From NCBI GenBank assembly GCA_019429005.1, contig JAHYJR010000002.1:40752-104751 (forward strand): DNA of 64,000 bases, written 5' to 3'. Shown here one piece after another: positions 36,783 through 46,184 of this stretch (positions within the stretch are counted from its first letter, which is position 1; every line of letters starts with the position of its first letter). The position numbers and the translations under genes are program-made. A model generated the notes under the pieces. It saw only the letters and a list, made by a program, of their open reading frames with translations, did no database searches and had not been told where the DNA came from. Source of the DNA: Nanobdellati archaeon. GTDB lineage: Archaea > EX4484-52 > GLR71.

Positions 36783-37100
36783 ATGCATGATGTTAAAGCT
36801 GTGAGATATGTTATTGAAGAACTTAAACAAATCAAAACCTATAAAGCCAAAATCATACTTGGAGAACTTGTTACAACAAAAGAATCATTTAAATCAATGT
36901 TTGATGAGATGGTTAAAAACACACAACTCGAAAAAATTAAACTTGATATAATTTCAATCAAACCAAGAATAAAATGTACTTGTGGTTATGAAGGAGGTAT
37001 AACAATACCAAAAGGTGCACACCTGCATTATGTAAGATGCCCTGATTGTAATAAAATTGCAGATATTATAGAAGGTAATGAGATTAAAGTTATAATCTAA
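36783..37100 (+). CDS. hypA: Hydrogenase nickel incorporation protein HypA
   Basis: 105 residues. Delivers nickel to the hydrogenase large subunit. It starts MHDVKAV; His2 is the nickel ligand, and the usual Glu3 is Asp here. Zinc site CTCGYEG...VRCPDCNK near 61-86. AAGGTAG lies before the ATG. First gene of a rightward pair with hypF (gap 69 nt). Confidence 0.9.
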   Translation: MHDVKAVRYVIEELKQIKTYKAKIILGELVTTKESFKSMFDEMVKNTQLEKIKLDIISIKPRIKCTCGYEGGITIPKGAHLHYVRCPDCNKIADIIEGNEIKVII

Positions 37101-37169
37101 ATTTAATTATAAATAAAGGTCTTCAACAAAATATTTCATATTTATTAAACCCTTTAAACAAATAATTTT

Positions 37170-39524
37170 ATGTCCAATTTATATCTGTTTAAAATCAAAG
37201 GCACAGTTCAAGGTGTCGGATTCAGACCATACATCTATAACTGTGCAATAAAAAATAACTTAAAAGGATATATCAGAAACACAACAGATGGTGTTGAAAT
37301 ATTAATTGATAACAAAGATAAAATGATATCAATACTTAAAAACATCCCAAAAGCTGCTAACATAGAATCAATCAATATTCAAAAACAAGAGAACATAATA
37401 TTTGATAACAAAAAAGTTGATAACAAAACAGTTGATAACAAAACAACCAATAACAAAAAAGGTAATACAAATAAAAATGATAAGGATACAACTGTTTCAG
37501 ATTCATTCAAGATTATAAACAGCGAAACAAAAACAGATAAGATTTTATTATCAATACCTCCCGATTTAGATCTATGTAACGATTGTCTTAATGATCTAAA
37601 AAATAAAGATAATAAACGTTTTAATTATTTTTTTACAACTTGTACAAATTGCGGTCCACGATATAGCATAGTACACAAATTACCTTATGACCGCAATAAT
37701 ACTGCTATGACTTCATTTATTATGTGCCCTTCATGTAATACAGAATATAAAAATCCACAAAACAGACGATTTCATGCTCAAACAATAGCTTGTCCCTCAT
37801 GTGGTCCTGAAATAAATCTGTATTATAAAAATAAAAAAATAATATGCACAAACCCAATAAAAGAATGTGCTAAACTAATAACAGAAGGAAATATTATTGC
37901 AATAAAAGGTGTTGGTGGATTCCATCTTGCATGCAAAACAGACATAAAAATAATCAATAATTTAAGAACATTGACAAGACGAAAACATAAACCCTTTGCA
38001 GTTATGGTAAAAGACCTAAATATGGCTCAAGAGTTCACTAATATAAACAATCACGAAAAAAAAGCATTAGAAAGTATCGAAAAACAGATAGTTATCTTAA
38101 AAAAAAAAGATAAAACAATATTAAAACACGTTTCTGAATTAGACACAATTGGTATTATGTTACCATATACCGCATTACATCACCTTATATTTGATCATAT
38201 TGATTTTCCAATAATACTAACCAGTTCAAATATGCCCGGAGACCCTATTACATCAGATAAAAAATATCAAGATCCATTTACAGATTATGTTCTTGACAAT
38301 ACAAAAGAAATTATAAACACCGTTGATGATTCAATTGTAAAAATAATCTCAGATAAAACATTATTGCTTAGACGTTCAAGAGGATATGTACCTAAGACAA
38401 TTGATATTTCATTTATGACAAATAAGATTAATTGTAAAAATAAAAATTGTAAAAATTATAATTGTAAAAATAATTATACAAATCAAAACAATAAAATAAA
38501 TAATAAAGATCAATGCATTCTTGCAGTTGGTGTCGAAGACAATACAACATTTTGTATCTATAAAGACGGAAAAGCTATAATGTCACCATATTTTGGAAAC
38601 ACAAGAAATCTAAAAACATATGAGTATTTTAAAGAATCAATCACGAAATTTCTCAAATTCGTTGATGCTGTACCAGATAAAATAATTTGCGATTTTAATC
38701 CAACATATATGACATCAATTTATGCTAAAGAATTAGGATCTAAACTAAATATTCCCGTTTTAAATGTTCAACATCATCTAGCTCATATGTATTCTGCAGC
38801 AATCGAACAAGGGTTTAAATACAATACAAATTTCGTAGGTATCATTTGTGATGGCTCTGGTCTTGGACTTGATGGAAACATCTGGGGTGGTGAAGTATTC
38901 TATAAAGGTCAAAAAGTTGGAAGTCTCGAAGAACAATACCTTCTTGGTGGCTCAAGTGCTATTACAAATCCAAAAAAAATGTTATATTCAATACTCCGGA
39001 AATTTATGGACGATAAACAAATAACTGAATTTGGTTTCAAAAACAAGAACCTAAAAATATTTTCAAAACAATATAACACAAAAATAAATTCATCAATAAC
39101 TACAAGTTGTGGACGTATTCTTGATGCTGCATCTGCACTTCTTGATGTCTGTGATTATAGAGATTATGAAGGACGTCCAGCAATGCTTCTTGAATCCATA
39201 TCTACGAAACCATATGATTTTGAACCGATAATAAAAACATATCAGAACAAACAAATTCTTATGACAACACCACTATTTGAATACTTAATAAAAAATATTA
39301 AAAAAGATAAATCTCGTCTTGCAGCAACCGTCCAATTATATCTTGCAAAAGGATTATATACAATCGCAAAAAGTTTTAATAAAAACATTATATTTAGTGG
39401 TGGTTGTGCTTATAACAAGATAATGACCGAATTCATGATTAAAAATTCTGTTAATATTGCTCAAAAATCACCTTGTGGTGACGGAGGTATCAGTTTAGGA
39501 CAGATTGCATCTCAATTCTATTAA
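37170..39524 (+). CDS. hypF: Carbamoyltransferase HypF
   Basis: 784 residues. Makes the thiocarboxamide/cyanide precursor of the Fe(CN)2CO group with HypE. Acylphosphatase domain (GTVQGVGFRPYIYNCA) 1-85; zinc fingers (CNDCLND, CTNCGPRYS, CPSCNTEY, CPSCGPEI) about 135-210; YrdC-like domain 220-400; Kae1-like carbamoyltransferase from about 450 (VQHHLAHMYSA near 533, CDGSGLGLDGNIWGGE near 560). Two Asn/Lys-rich low-complexity inserts, about 85-113 and 418-450, lie between domains. ACAAATAA-type leader with TATA-like CTTTAAAC suggests a leaderless start. Confidence 0.96.
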   Translation: MSNLYLFKIKGTVQGVGFRPYIYNCAIKNNLKGYIRNTTDGVEILIDNKDKMISILKNIPKAANIESINIQKQENIIFDNKKVDNKTVDNKTTNNKKGNTNKNDKDTTVSDSFKIINSETKTDKILLSIPPDLDLCNDCLNDLKNKDNKRFNYFFTTCTNCGPRYSIVHKLPYDRNNTAMTSFIMCPSCNTEYKNPQNRRFHAQTIACPSCGPEINLYYKNKKIICTNPIKECAKLITEGNIIAIKGVGGFHLACKTDIKIINNLRTLTRRKHKPFAVMVKDLNMAQEFTNINNHEKKALESIEKQIVILKKKDKTILKHVSELDTIGIMLPYTALHHLIFDHIDFPIILTSSNMPGDPITSDKKYQDPFTDYVLDNTKEIINTVDDSIVKIISDKTLLLRRSRGYVPKTIDISFMTNKINCKNKNCKNYNCKNNYTNQNNKINNKDQCILAVGVEDNTTFCIYKDGKAIMSPYFGNTRNLKTYEYFKESITKFLKFVDAVPDKIICDFNPTYMTSIYAKELGSKLNIPVLNVQHHLAHMYSAAIEQGFKYNTNFVGIICDGSGLGLDGNIWGGEVFYKGQKVGSLEEQYLLGGSSAITNPKKMLYSILRKFMDDKQITEFGFKNKNLKIFSKQYNTKINSSITTSCGRILDAASALLDVCDYRDYEGRPAMLLESISTKPYDFEPIIKTYQNKQILMTTPLFEYLIKNIKKDKSRLAATVQLYLAKGLYTIAKSFNKNIIFSGGCAYNKIMTEFMIKNSVNIAQKSPCGDGGISLGQIASQFY
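37400..37462 (+). repeat. 15-bp in-frame repeat inside hypF
   Basis: GATAACAAAA(A/C)AGTT-type units occur about four times and encode (D/N)NK-(K/T)-(V/T) repeats in the linker after the acylphosphatase domain. Confidence 0.75.
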
Positions 39525-39608
39525 ATCCTTTAAATACAATATATTATTCCAATAAATACAATCTCTTTTAAATACAAATATTTAAACTAAAAAAACTAAA
39601 TATCCTTA

Positions 39609-39773
39609 TGTTAAACAGTTCAAGTGCATGGGGTATAGGATTTATACTTGCCGGATTATACATAGGAATATCAATAAAAGATATTAAAAATAGTATTGTA
39701 CTGTTATTGGTGGGTATTAGTTTAATTATTTTCAAAAATCGTGAAAATATTATTGAAGTGGTGAAAAAGAAAT
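39609..39773 (+). CDS. 54-residue membrane protein upstream of a YbjQ-like gene
   Basis: Too short for the ORF track. MLNSSSAWGIGFILAGLYIGISIKDIKNSIVLLLVGISLIIFKN... forms two membrane helices and a basic tail. Its stop TGA overlaps the ATG of the next gene, which argues for a real, co-translated gene. A TATA-like ATATTTAAAC lies about 30 nt upstream. Confidence 0.6.
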
Positions 39774-40092
39774 GATTATTGTAACAACAGATTTTATTGA
39801 AGGGTATAAAATAACAAAAACATTAGGTGTTGTAGTTGGAAATACCGTTAGAGCTAAAAATATAGGTAAAGATATTATGGCAGGCCTTAAAAATATTGTT
39901 GGTGGCGAACTTAATGAATATACATCGATGCTTTCAGATGCAAGAGATGAATCCATGAACCGTATGATAAATAAAGCAACAGATCTTGATGCAGATGCAA
40001 TCATCAATATCAGATTTATGACTTCAGCAATAACTGGTGGTGCAGCAGAACTTATGAGTTATGGTACTGCTGTAAAGATTACAAAAAAATAG
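39772..40092 (+). CDS. YbjQ/UPF0145 family protein
   Basis: 106 residues. IIVTTDFIEGYKITKTLGVVVGNTVRAKNIGKDIMAGLKNIVGGELNEYTSMLSDARDESMNRMINKATDLDADAIINIRFMTSAI...GTAVKI is a full match to the YbjQ (DUF74) pattern, a small pentameric protein of unknown function. Translationally coupled to the 54-residue membrane protein before it. Confidence 0.93.
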   Translation: MIIVTTDFIEGYKITKTLGVVVGNTVRAKNIGKDIMAGLKNIVGGELNEYTSMLSDARDESMNRMINKATDLDADAIINIRFMTSAITGGAAELMSYGTAVKITKK

Positions 40093-40139
40093 TTAAAAAT
40101 ATTTAGGTCAAAATAAAAAATTAACCTTTTAAAAATAAA

Positions 40140-40538
40140 TTAATTATATGTCATTTTAGTTCTTTGAATAAATACATCTTTATACTCATCTGCAAGTTCA
40201 ATAAACTGTTCATCCATTGTATTTTTTAAAGACACATTGGAACCACTATTATCCAAATCTTTAGACTGATTTTTAAATGCACCAACATCTACTGTTGTAA
40301 CACAATATAAATATTTATTTTCAAGACCCTTATCATTAAGATTATAATGTTTTGTCAACGCCCACCATACAGGATTTAAAACATTATTACCACTTAAATT
40401 ATATTCAAGTTTAAGTTCTTCAAGATAAACCCAAAAATCTAAATTAGATATTGAACCGCCTTGCGATTCTACCCTTCTTATTGCATCACTGCAAATTTCA
40501 TAGAATACTTCCCCTAACACACTTTTTTCATTAGCCAT
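40140..40538 (-). CDS. Protein of unknown function
   Basis: 132 residues, soluble, acidic. N-terminal helix (EVFYEICSDAIRRVESQGGSISNLDFWVYLEELKLEY), then NVLNPVWWALTKHYNLNDKGLENKYLYCVTTVDVG. No motif recognised. Converges on the YbjQ-like gene. Confidence 0.55.
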   Translation of the reverse strand: MANEKSVLGEVFYEICSDAIRRVESQGGSISNLDFWVYLEELKLEYNLSGNNVLNPVWWALTKHYNLNDKGLENKYLYCVTTVDVGAFKNQSKDLDNSGSNVSLKNTMDEQFIELADEYKDVFIQRTKMTYN

Positions 40539-40697
40539 ATTGAGCCTTATATATCTTTGATTCTTATATTTAAAAACATTTGTTATATTAAAAAAAATAC
40601 GAAAAAATTAAATAAATAAAACCAAAAAAAAGAAAAATAAATCAATTTAATATCAAAATCATTAAATTATGACATTGATATTAAATCCAATCTTAAA

Positions 40698-41255
40698 TTA
40701 TTTATCTTCAAGCTCCTTTGTTGCAATCATAATCATAATAACAGTCAAAGGCGTTGTAATCAAATTGAAAAATGGAATAAATCCACCCACTGCATTAATA
40801 CCAAATGTTACAAGAGTTAGGATAACTGTAAATAACAGGTTATTTTTTGCAATATTATAACTTGCACTCATACTATCTGTAACACCCATATTTTTTATTA
40901 TTGAAATTGGTATCGTATATATTAATAGGAAAGCTACAACAATTCCAGGTATAATAAACGCAATTACACCAATTACTACTAATATAAAAGTTAAAAGGAA
41001 AATACTCCAACTCCTAAAGAAATAATTGAATCCTTCAAAAACATCTTTTACTTCAGCTTTTTCTTTTTTGACAAGCTTATGACAAAGCATAAAGAATCCG
41101 TATGAAAGCGGTGCAATCGTTATTATAAAAATAGAACCTAATGCAACAATTAATGCTGAAATAACCAACATCACAAAATTATTTTTGAATATATTGAAAG
41201 CATCTGTAATAACAGTTTCAACTTTCAAATCTTTTATCTTCTCAACTTTTGCCAT
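40698..41255 (-). CDS. Multipass membrane protein, DUF4013/DUF975-like
   Basis: About 185 residues from MAKVEKIKDL, preceded by GTGAT 4 nt upstream (the ORF-track GTG is part of that site). An amphipathic start (ITDAFNIFKNNFVMLVISALIVALG) is followed by five or so membrane helices, with FIIPGIVVAFLLIYTIPISIIKNMGVTDSMSASYNIAKNNLLFTVIL, a pattern common in archaeal DUF4013 and bacterial DUF975 proteins. It lies downstream of hypE on the same strand. Role unknown. Confidence 0.75.
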   Translation of the reverse strand: MAKVEKIKDLKVETVITDAFNIFKNNFVMLVISALIVALGSIFIITIAPLSYGFFMLCHKLVKKEKAEVKDVFEGFNYFFRSWSIFLLTFILVVIGVIAFIIPGIVVAFLLIYTIPISIIKNMGVTDSMSASYNIAKNNLLFTVILTLVTFGINAVGGFIPFFNLITTPLTVIMIMIATKELEDK

Positions 41256-41348
41256 ATAAATCACATTTTTTTAATTAATATAATACTTAATTAATATAAT
41301 ATTTATTTGTTCTTAAGATATATAAAATAGTACATAATCAGAACATAA

Positions 41349-42335
41349 TCAACATATCCGCGGTATAATCCGACCTCGAGGATTTGAAAGTATTCTTTCA
41401 CCAAATTTTGTCTTAAGAACAACACCCTTACCCACACGAACAGAACCAATCACATCTGCATTAACATCAAATTCCCGTAATAAATTAACAACCTCTCGTG
41501 CATCATCTTTCTTAGCAACACAAACAAATCGACCTTCACATGCCATCTCATACGGACTTATACCAAGAACATCACAAAGAGATAAGACCTCTCGTTTAAC
41601 AGGAATCTTTGACTCATCAATATACAACTGAACTGAATCCTTTTCAGCCATTTCATTCAAAATTGCTGCAATACCACCCCTTGTTGGATCCTTTGCAACC
41701 TTAATCAGATGTTTAATCTTAAGAACTTCATCTACAATAGGTTTAGAATCTGTTTTGAGATTTGTATCGAAATCCAACCGCACTGCCATTAAACTTGCAC
41801 CATGATCCCCGATAGACCCAGACACGATAATTACATCGCCATCACATATAGATTCATCAAGAACCGTATCTGATATACCTACAGCAGATGTATTTATAAT
41901 AATTTTATCTATTTTCCCACATTCCATAACCTTCGTATCACCTGTAACAACTGGAATATTTGTAGCTTTTGAAACATCAGCAATAGACTTAATTATCTTA
42001 TCAAGATCGGATTTAGAAAAACCTTCTTCTATCACAAAACTTACAGAAATGCCAAGAGGTTTTGCACCCATAACAGCAATATCATTGATAGTACCACACA
42101 TTGCAAGATGACCAATATCCCTTCCATTGAAAAAAATAGGATCAACTACAAAAGAATCTGATGTAAAAAATATATATTTATCTCCAATAAGAATCGTAGC
42201 TGAATCATTATCAGAATTATTCCAATTACCACTACCACCAAAAGTATCTCTAAAAGTAGTAATAAGATTCTGCATTTCTTCTCCACCACTTCCCTCACTC
42301 AATGAGATCTTGTCATCTTTAATAAAAGAAACCAT
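41349..42335 (-). CDS. hypE: Hydrogenase maturation protein HypE
   Basis: About 328 residues from MVSFIKDDKISLSEGSGGEEM; the ORF-track N-terminus 39 codons upstream overlaps hypD in another frame and is rejected. ATP-dependent dehydratase that turns the carbamoyl group on its C-terminal Cys into thiocyanate. It ends RGRIIPRIC, the family C-terminus with the acceptor Cys. AIR-synthase-like motifs: GDKYIFFTSDSFVVDPIFF, VTGDTKVM, DPTRGGIAAILNEMA. Starts 4 nt after the hypD stop. Confidence 0.96.
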   Translation of the reverse strand: MVSFIKDDKISLSEGSGGEEMQNLITTFRDTFGGSGNWNNSDNDSATILIGDKYIFFTSDSFVVDPIFFNGRDIGHLAMCGTINDIAVMGAKPLGISVSFVIEEGFSKSDLDKIIKSIADVSKATNIPVVTGDTKVMECGKIDKIIINTSAVGISDTVLDESICDGDVIIVSGSIGDHGASLMAVRLDFDTNLKTDSKPIVDEVLKIKHLIKVAKDPTRGGIAAILNEMAEKDSVQLYIDESKIPVKREVLSLCDVLGISPYEMACEGRFVCVAKKDDAREVVNLLREFDVNADVIGSVRVGKGVVLKTKFGERILSNPRGRIIPRIC

Positions 42336-42339
42336 AAAA

Positions 42340-43362
42340 TCACGAATACCTATAAGCAATTGAACATGTACCCTCATCTGAAACCATGCATGCCCCTTTA
42401 GGTGCTGATGATGTACAGACATTTCCAAAAAGCTTACAATCTTTAGGTTCAATAAGACCTTTCAAGATTTCAGAACATCTGCAAGCACTATTATCTTTTT
42501 CACTTTTAACATTTTTTAATATCTCTTGATACTTAATCTTTGCATTGCATTCATCATCTTTAGGTTCAAGCCCTGAATTTGGTATAACACCAATACCTCG
42601 CCATTCAGCGTCTGAAACCTTCATAGTTTTATTTATCAAATCATTTGCTTTAATATTACCATCACAAGTCACAACACTATCATAACAATTAACAACTGAC
42701 TTTTGCCCAGACTTTATCATTTTCAAGATCTCATATACAGATTCAAATATCTGTTTAGGTGAAAATCCGCTGATAGCTTGAGGTACATTTAATTCGTCCC
42801 AAACATTATAACCAATAATTGTTGACACATGCCCAGGATCAATAAAACCATCAATCTTAATTTCATCTTTAAGAAGTGCTTTCATTGGTGGTATCATCAA
42901 TTTATGCGTTGAGTACACACAAATATTTTTCTCTAAAAGATATGCAGTCATAGGTACTGTAGTCTCAAAACCTATACCAAAAAAGACAATATCTTTATGT
43001 TCTTTAGCTAAATCCAAAACATCAGTTGTGGATAAGACCTCAAATATTTTAGTACCATTTACTTTCACATCCTCAAGACTCATATTAGAACCTGGAACAC
43101 GAAACATATCACCATAAGTTGCAATCGGTACACCGCTTAAAGCAAGCGCAACAACCGAATCAATATCTTTCTGACTTGTGACACACACGGGACATCCAGG
43201 ACCCGATATTAATTTTATGTTTTTTGGAAGTAACGACCTAATACCATAACGCATTATAACATTTGTATGCCCACCACAAACTTCCATTATAGAAACATCG
43301 GGCATACCTTTTGCAATATTATGTATATCTCTAAGTAAAGACCCCACCATATCAAAACCCAT
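42340..43362 (-). CDS. hypD: Hydrogenase maturation protein HypD
   Basis: About 340 residues. Fe-S protein that assembles the Fe(CN)2CO unit with HypC. Motifs: MEVCGGHTNVIMRYGIRSLLP, SGPGCPVCVTSQKDID, GFETTVPMTAYLL, PGHVSTIIGY, the GVIPNSGLEP segment, and C-terminal Cys-rich CRCSEIL...KDCKLFGNVCTSSAPKGACMVSDEGTC. The start is taken at MGFDMVG, which overlaps the hypC end by 11 nt; a longer start at 43389 is possible. Confidence 0.95.
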   Translation of the reverse strand: MGFDMVGSLLRDIHNIAKGMPDVSIMEVCGGHTNVIMRYGIRSLLPKNIKLISGPGCPVCVTSQKDIDSVVALALSGVPIATYGDMFRVPGSNMSLEDVKVNGTKIFEVLSTTDVLDLAKEHKDIVFFGIGFETTVPMTAYLLEKNICVYSTHKLMIPPMKALLKDEIKIDGFIDPGHVSTIIGYNVWDELNVPQAISGFSPKQIFESVYEILKMIKSGQKSVVNCYDSVVTCDGNIKANDLINKTMKVSDAEWRGIGVIPNSGLEPKDDECNAKIKYQEILKNVKSEKDNSACRCSEILKGLIEPKDCKLFGNVCTSSAPKGACMVSDEGTCSIAYRYS

Positions 43363-43558
43363 CTCTAAATAAATCATTATTTCTATCAAAATCCTCTTTT
43401 AAAACTTTCTGTATAGCAAACCCTGCATGAACTAAAACATAATCATCAATAGAAACATCAACAAAAGAAATATTAGCATTTTTAGTTATGCCACCATAAT
43501 CAATTATCGCATCCTTACCTTCAATCTTTATTATTTTACCAATAGCCGCAAGACACAA
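43352..43558 (-). CDS. hypC: Hydrogenase maturation chaperone HypC
   Basis: 68 residues. Starts MCLAAIGKIIKIEGKDAIIDYGG, with the essential N-terminal Cys2 that holds the iron unit with HypD. The later DYVLVHAGFAIQKV is the standard ending. It lies 45 nt downstream of mbhI and overlaps hypD, so it may be in the mbh transcript. Confidence 0.95.
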   Translation of the reverse strand: MCLAAIGKIIKIEGKDAIIDYGGITKNANISFVDVSIDDYVLVHAGFAIQKVLKEDFDRNNDLFRDGF

Positions 43559-43603
43559 AATTAAGTCACCTGATTATACATCTGATCGTCCGATTATAAA
43601 TTA

Positions 43604-43930
43604 TTAAAACCACATTAAAATAAAACCTATAATAATCAAACCAAATAAAACCCATAACAAATACATTGAAAGCTTACCGCTATGTGCTTGCTTGATTATA
43701 TCTAATTTGAAATAATTTATTATTGTCTTATAAAAAGAATGCTCATTGACCCTATATTGGTCAGGATCAGCCTTATTACCACAAACATACATCTCTCTTG
43801 ACGCTTTATCACGAAGAGAAGGTTCTCTTTCAATAATCCAATATATAAAAATTGAAAAAATTATAAATAACAGACTTGCTGTATAAAAACCATTTCCAAA
43901 AAAAGATGAAGAAACTATATTTAGACTCAT
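43604..43930 (-). CDS. mbhI: MbhI-like subunit (C-terminal antiporter/hydrogenase linker)
   Basis: 108 residues. One N-terminal helix, a cytosolic stretch EREPSLRDKASREMYVCGNKADPDQYRVNEHSFYKTI, then a C-terminal helix. The position after the MnhD-like subunit, the size and the CG...FY pattern resemble MbhI/NuoL-tail proteins that link the antiporter and hydrogenase modules. The assignment rests more on gene order than on sequence. Overlaps mbhH by 4 nt. Confidence 0.65.
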   Translation of the reverse strand: MSLNIVSSSFFGNGFYTASLLFIIFSIFIYWIIEREPSLRDKASREMYVCGNKADPDQYRVNEHSFYKTIINYFKLDIIKQAHSGKLSMYLLWVLFGLIIIGFILMWF

Positions 43931-45390
43931 GACAAGACCCCCATTAAATATAAATCGCGACTTAAACTTAAATCAATTATGTTTTGTGATAATTGTAGAC
44001 CCAAATCAGGGAAAAAACCTAAAACCAACATAATAACTAACAAAACGGCTAACATAACCTTATGTGACAGCGGTATAAAAAGTGGTGTTTTCTCATAATC
44101 ACGCTTATCATTCAAAAATATAAGATGAAATGCCTTAAAACTATATGCTAAAGTGATTACTGACACGATAAAAGATACAAAAGCTGCAAATGGATATAGG
44201 CTCAAACTCACAATATACAACATCCATTTACTTGCAAAACCATTTAAAAAGGGTATACCTGTAAGAGATAGAAGAGCGACACCAAATGTTACAGTAAATA
44301 ATTTATTCTGTCTGGATATATAACCCATCTTTGACATATCACTTGTCTTAAAATGTTGCGATATAATATAAGCTGATATGAAAAGTACAGCATCAATAAT
44401 AACAGTATTTATAAGATGATATATAGCAGAAACAAAACCAATATTTTCCATCATACCAAGACCAAAACCAAAAAGTATGTATCCACTCTGGCTTATTGCA
44501 GAATAGGCAATCATTTTTTTAAGATCTTTCTGTTGAAGAGCCATAACAGCTCCAACAAACATGGTTAAAAGTGCAATATAAATCAACATTTTTGAAAAAT
44601 AAAATGCACCAAAAACAGTATATACAAATCTAAAAATAGCATACAATGAAACTGCTGTTGACGTTGCGGAAATTGCAAGACCAAATGACGCCGGATTTGA
44701 TTTGACAACATCAGGTTTCCAGGCATGGAATGGAACAATTGCACCTTTCATAAAAAGACCTGTAAGTATTAATGCAAGTGGTATATTATTTCCAAATCCA
44801 GGTACAATTTTCATCATAAGGTCTGCCATATTTAACGTGCCATACATCCCATAAAGCATAGCAATACCAATTAAAAATATTGATGATGCAAAACTCCCAA
44901 TAATGATATATTTAATTGAACTTTCAAAAGCAGGTTTATCACGATTAAATGATGATAATATATATGCAGACATACTTGAGATTTCTAAAAACACGAAAAA
45001 ATTAAAAATATCGCCTGTAATTGTCATACCCACAAGACCAACATTATAAAACATAAAAAGCGTATAAAACTGATATCTCCTTTTTTTGATTTCGTGTTTA
45101 GATATGAATGCAACTATTAGACCTATTAAAAAAATTAAAGACAATATCAAAAAACCAATACCATCAACAGCAACAGTTATACCAAATGGTGCCTGCCACC
45201 CACTTAATTGATAGATTATAATACCTTCATTAAGTAATTTTGGAAGTGACAATAATGTAAATATAAGTGATGATAATAACGCAATAATAGTAACATTAAA
45301 ATTTAATTTTTTGTATTTATGCCCAAGTGTAACTATTATAAACGCACTACATAAAAGCATAGGAACAATATATGAAATATAATTATACAC
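43927..45390 (-). CDS. mbhH: MnhD/MbhH-type proton-translocating antiporter subunit
   Basis: 487 residues, about 14 membrane helices. Mrp/NuoM-like. Conserved charged residues sit within helices, for example FFVFLEISSMSAYIL (Glu), FMKGAIVPFHAWKPDVVKSNPA (Lys and His), and KDLKKMIAYSAISQSGYILFG. It moves protons or sodium across the membrane. Follows mbhG by 3 nt. Confidence 0.93.
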   Translation of the reverse strand: MYNYISYIVPMLLCSAFIIVTLGHKYKKLNFNVTIIALLSSLIFTLLSLPKLLNEGIIIYQLSGWQAPFGITVAVDGIGFLILSLIFLIGLIVAFISKHEIKKRRYQFYTLFMFYNVGLVGMTITGDIFNFFVFLEISSMSAYILSSFNRDKPAFESSIKYIIIGSFASSIFLIGIAMLYGMYGTLNMADLMMKIVPGFGNNIPLALILTGLFMKGAIVPFHAWKPDVVKSNPASFGLAISATSTAVSLYAIFRFVYTVFGAFYFSKMLIYIALLTMFVGAVMALQQKDLKKMIAYSAISQSGYILFGFGLGMMENIGFVSAIYHLINTVIIDAVLFISAYIISQHFKTSDMSKMGYISRQNKLFTVTFGVALLSLTGIPFLNGFASKWMLYIVSLSLYPFAAFVSFIVSVITLAYSFKAFHLIFLNDKRDYEKTPLFIPLSHKVMLAVLLVIMLVLGFFPDLGLQLSQNIIDLSLSRDLYLMGVLS

Positions 45391-45393
45391 GTT

Positions 45394-45753
45394 TTAACCC
45401 TCTAATTTATTTATTTTATTTGTATCTATTGTCTTAAATTTATCATATACAAGTGTGGCTGTTATCAAAGCAAGTGCTGTAACACTTAAATCTATCACGA
45501 TTGATGTCAGTACAAGAGCTTGCGGCAAAGGATCAACAGAACTAATAACAAAATAATTTGAATTCAATGCTGTAATAATTGGTGCGATACCATTCTCTTT
45601 AAATCCAATTATTATTAGAAATAGATGTATTCCCATCGTAAATATGTTCAAACCAATAATTTTTTTTATTAGATTCTCTTTAGAAACCACAGCATAAATT
45701 CCAAGTGCCATAAATATGACAGCAGCATAATAAGATATTACAATCATTTCCAA
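45394..45753 (-). CDS. mbhG: MnhC/MbhG (NuoK-like) subunit
   Basis: 119 residues, three membrane helices. FMALGIYAVVSKENLIKKIIGLNIFTMGIHLFLI and PQALVLTSIVIDLSVTALALIT match NuoK/MnhC, with the Glu and other polar residues of the ion path. Overlaps mbhF by 10 nt. Confidence 0.93.
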   Translation of the reverse strand: MEMIVISYYAAVIFMALGIYAVVSKENLIKKIIGLNIFTMGIHLFLIIIGFKENGIAPIITALNSNYFVISSVDPLPQALVLTSIVIDLSVTALALITATLVYDKFKTIDTNKINKLEG

Positions 45754-46169
45754 TCATCCTCACGAGGTGGATACATTGTCATTATAAATGAATATACAAT
45801 TATAAGTATACCAAGAAGTACCATAAAACCACCAATTATATTTAAAAAGAATGTGAAACCGCCACTCCAAATCTCAAAAAAGTCCTGTGTTTTCAATATA
45901 TTATTTCTAATGATATATCCCTCAATAACAATCAAAAGAAGAAAAATCGCAAAACTACCCTTAAGATACATAACATTTTTTTTAGAAATCCTTGCATCAA
46001 TACTTGTCTCATCAGCACCTATAGCAAGAAGAAGAAATGCAGTTCCAAGAATAACACCTGCAGGAAACCCACCACCTGGTGTAATATGACCATTGACAGA
46101 AATATAAATACCAAATAATAAGATAACGGGAAATAATACTCTTGTTGCAGTCCTTATAATCGCATCCAT
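45744..46169 (-). CDS. mbhF: MnhB/MbhF subunit
   Basis: 141 residues, four membrane helices. VLFPVILLFGIYISVNGHITPGGGFPAGVILGTAFLL is the MnhB signature (the GHxTPGGGFxxG motif). Part of the Mrp-type antiporter module. Confidence 0.95.
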   Translation of the reverse strand: MDAIIRTATRVLFPVILLFGIYISVNGHITPGGGFPAGVILGTAFLLLAIGADETSIDARISKKNVMYLKGSFAIFLLLIVIEGYIIRNNILKTQDFFEIWSGGFTFFLNIIGGFMVLLGILIIVYSFIMTMYPPREDDWK

Positions 46170-46184
46170 ATATTACACATCTTA

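Noticed and set aside
41349-42452. Long N-terminus of HypE in the ORF track
   Set aside because: The first 39 codons overlap hypD in another frame and are not HypE-like. The ATG at 42335 fits the family and lies 4 nt after the hypD stop.
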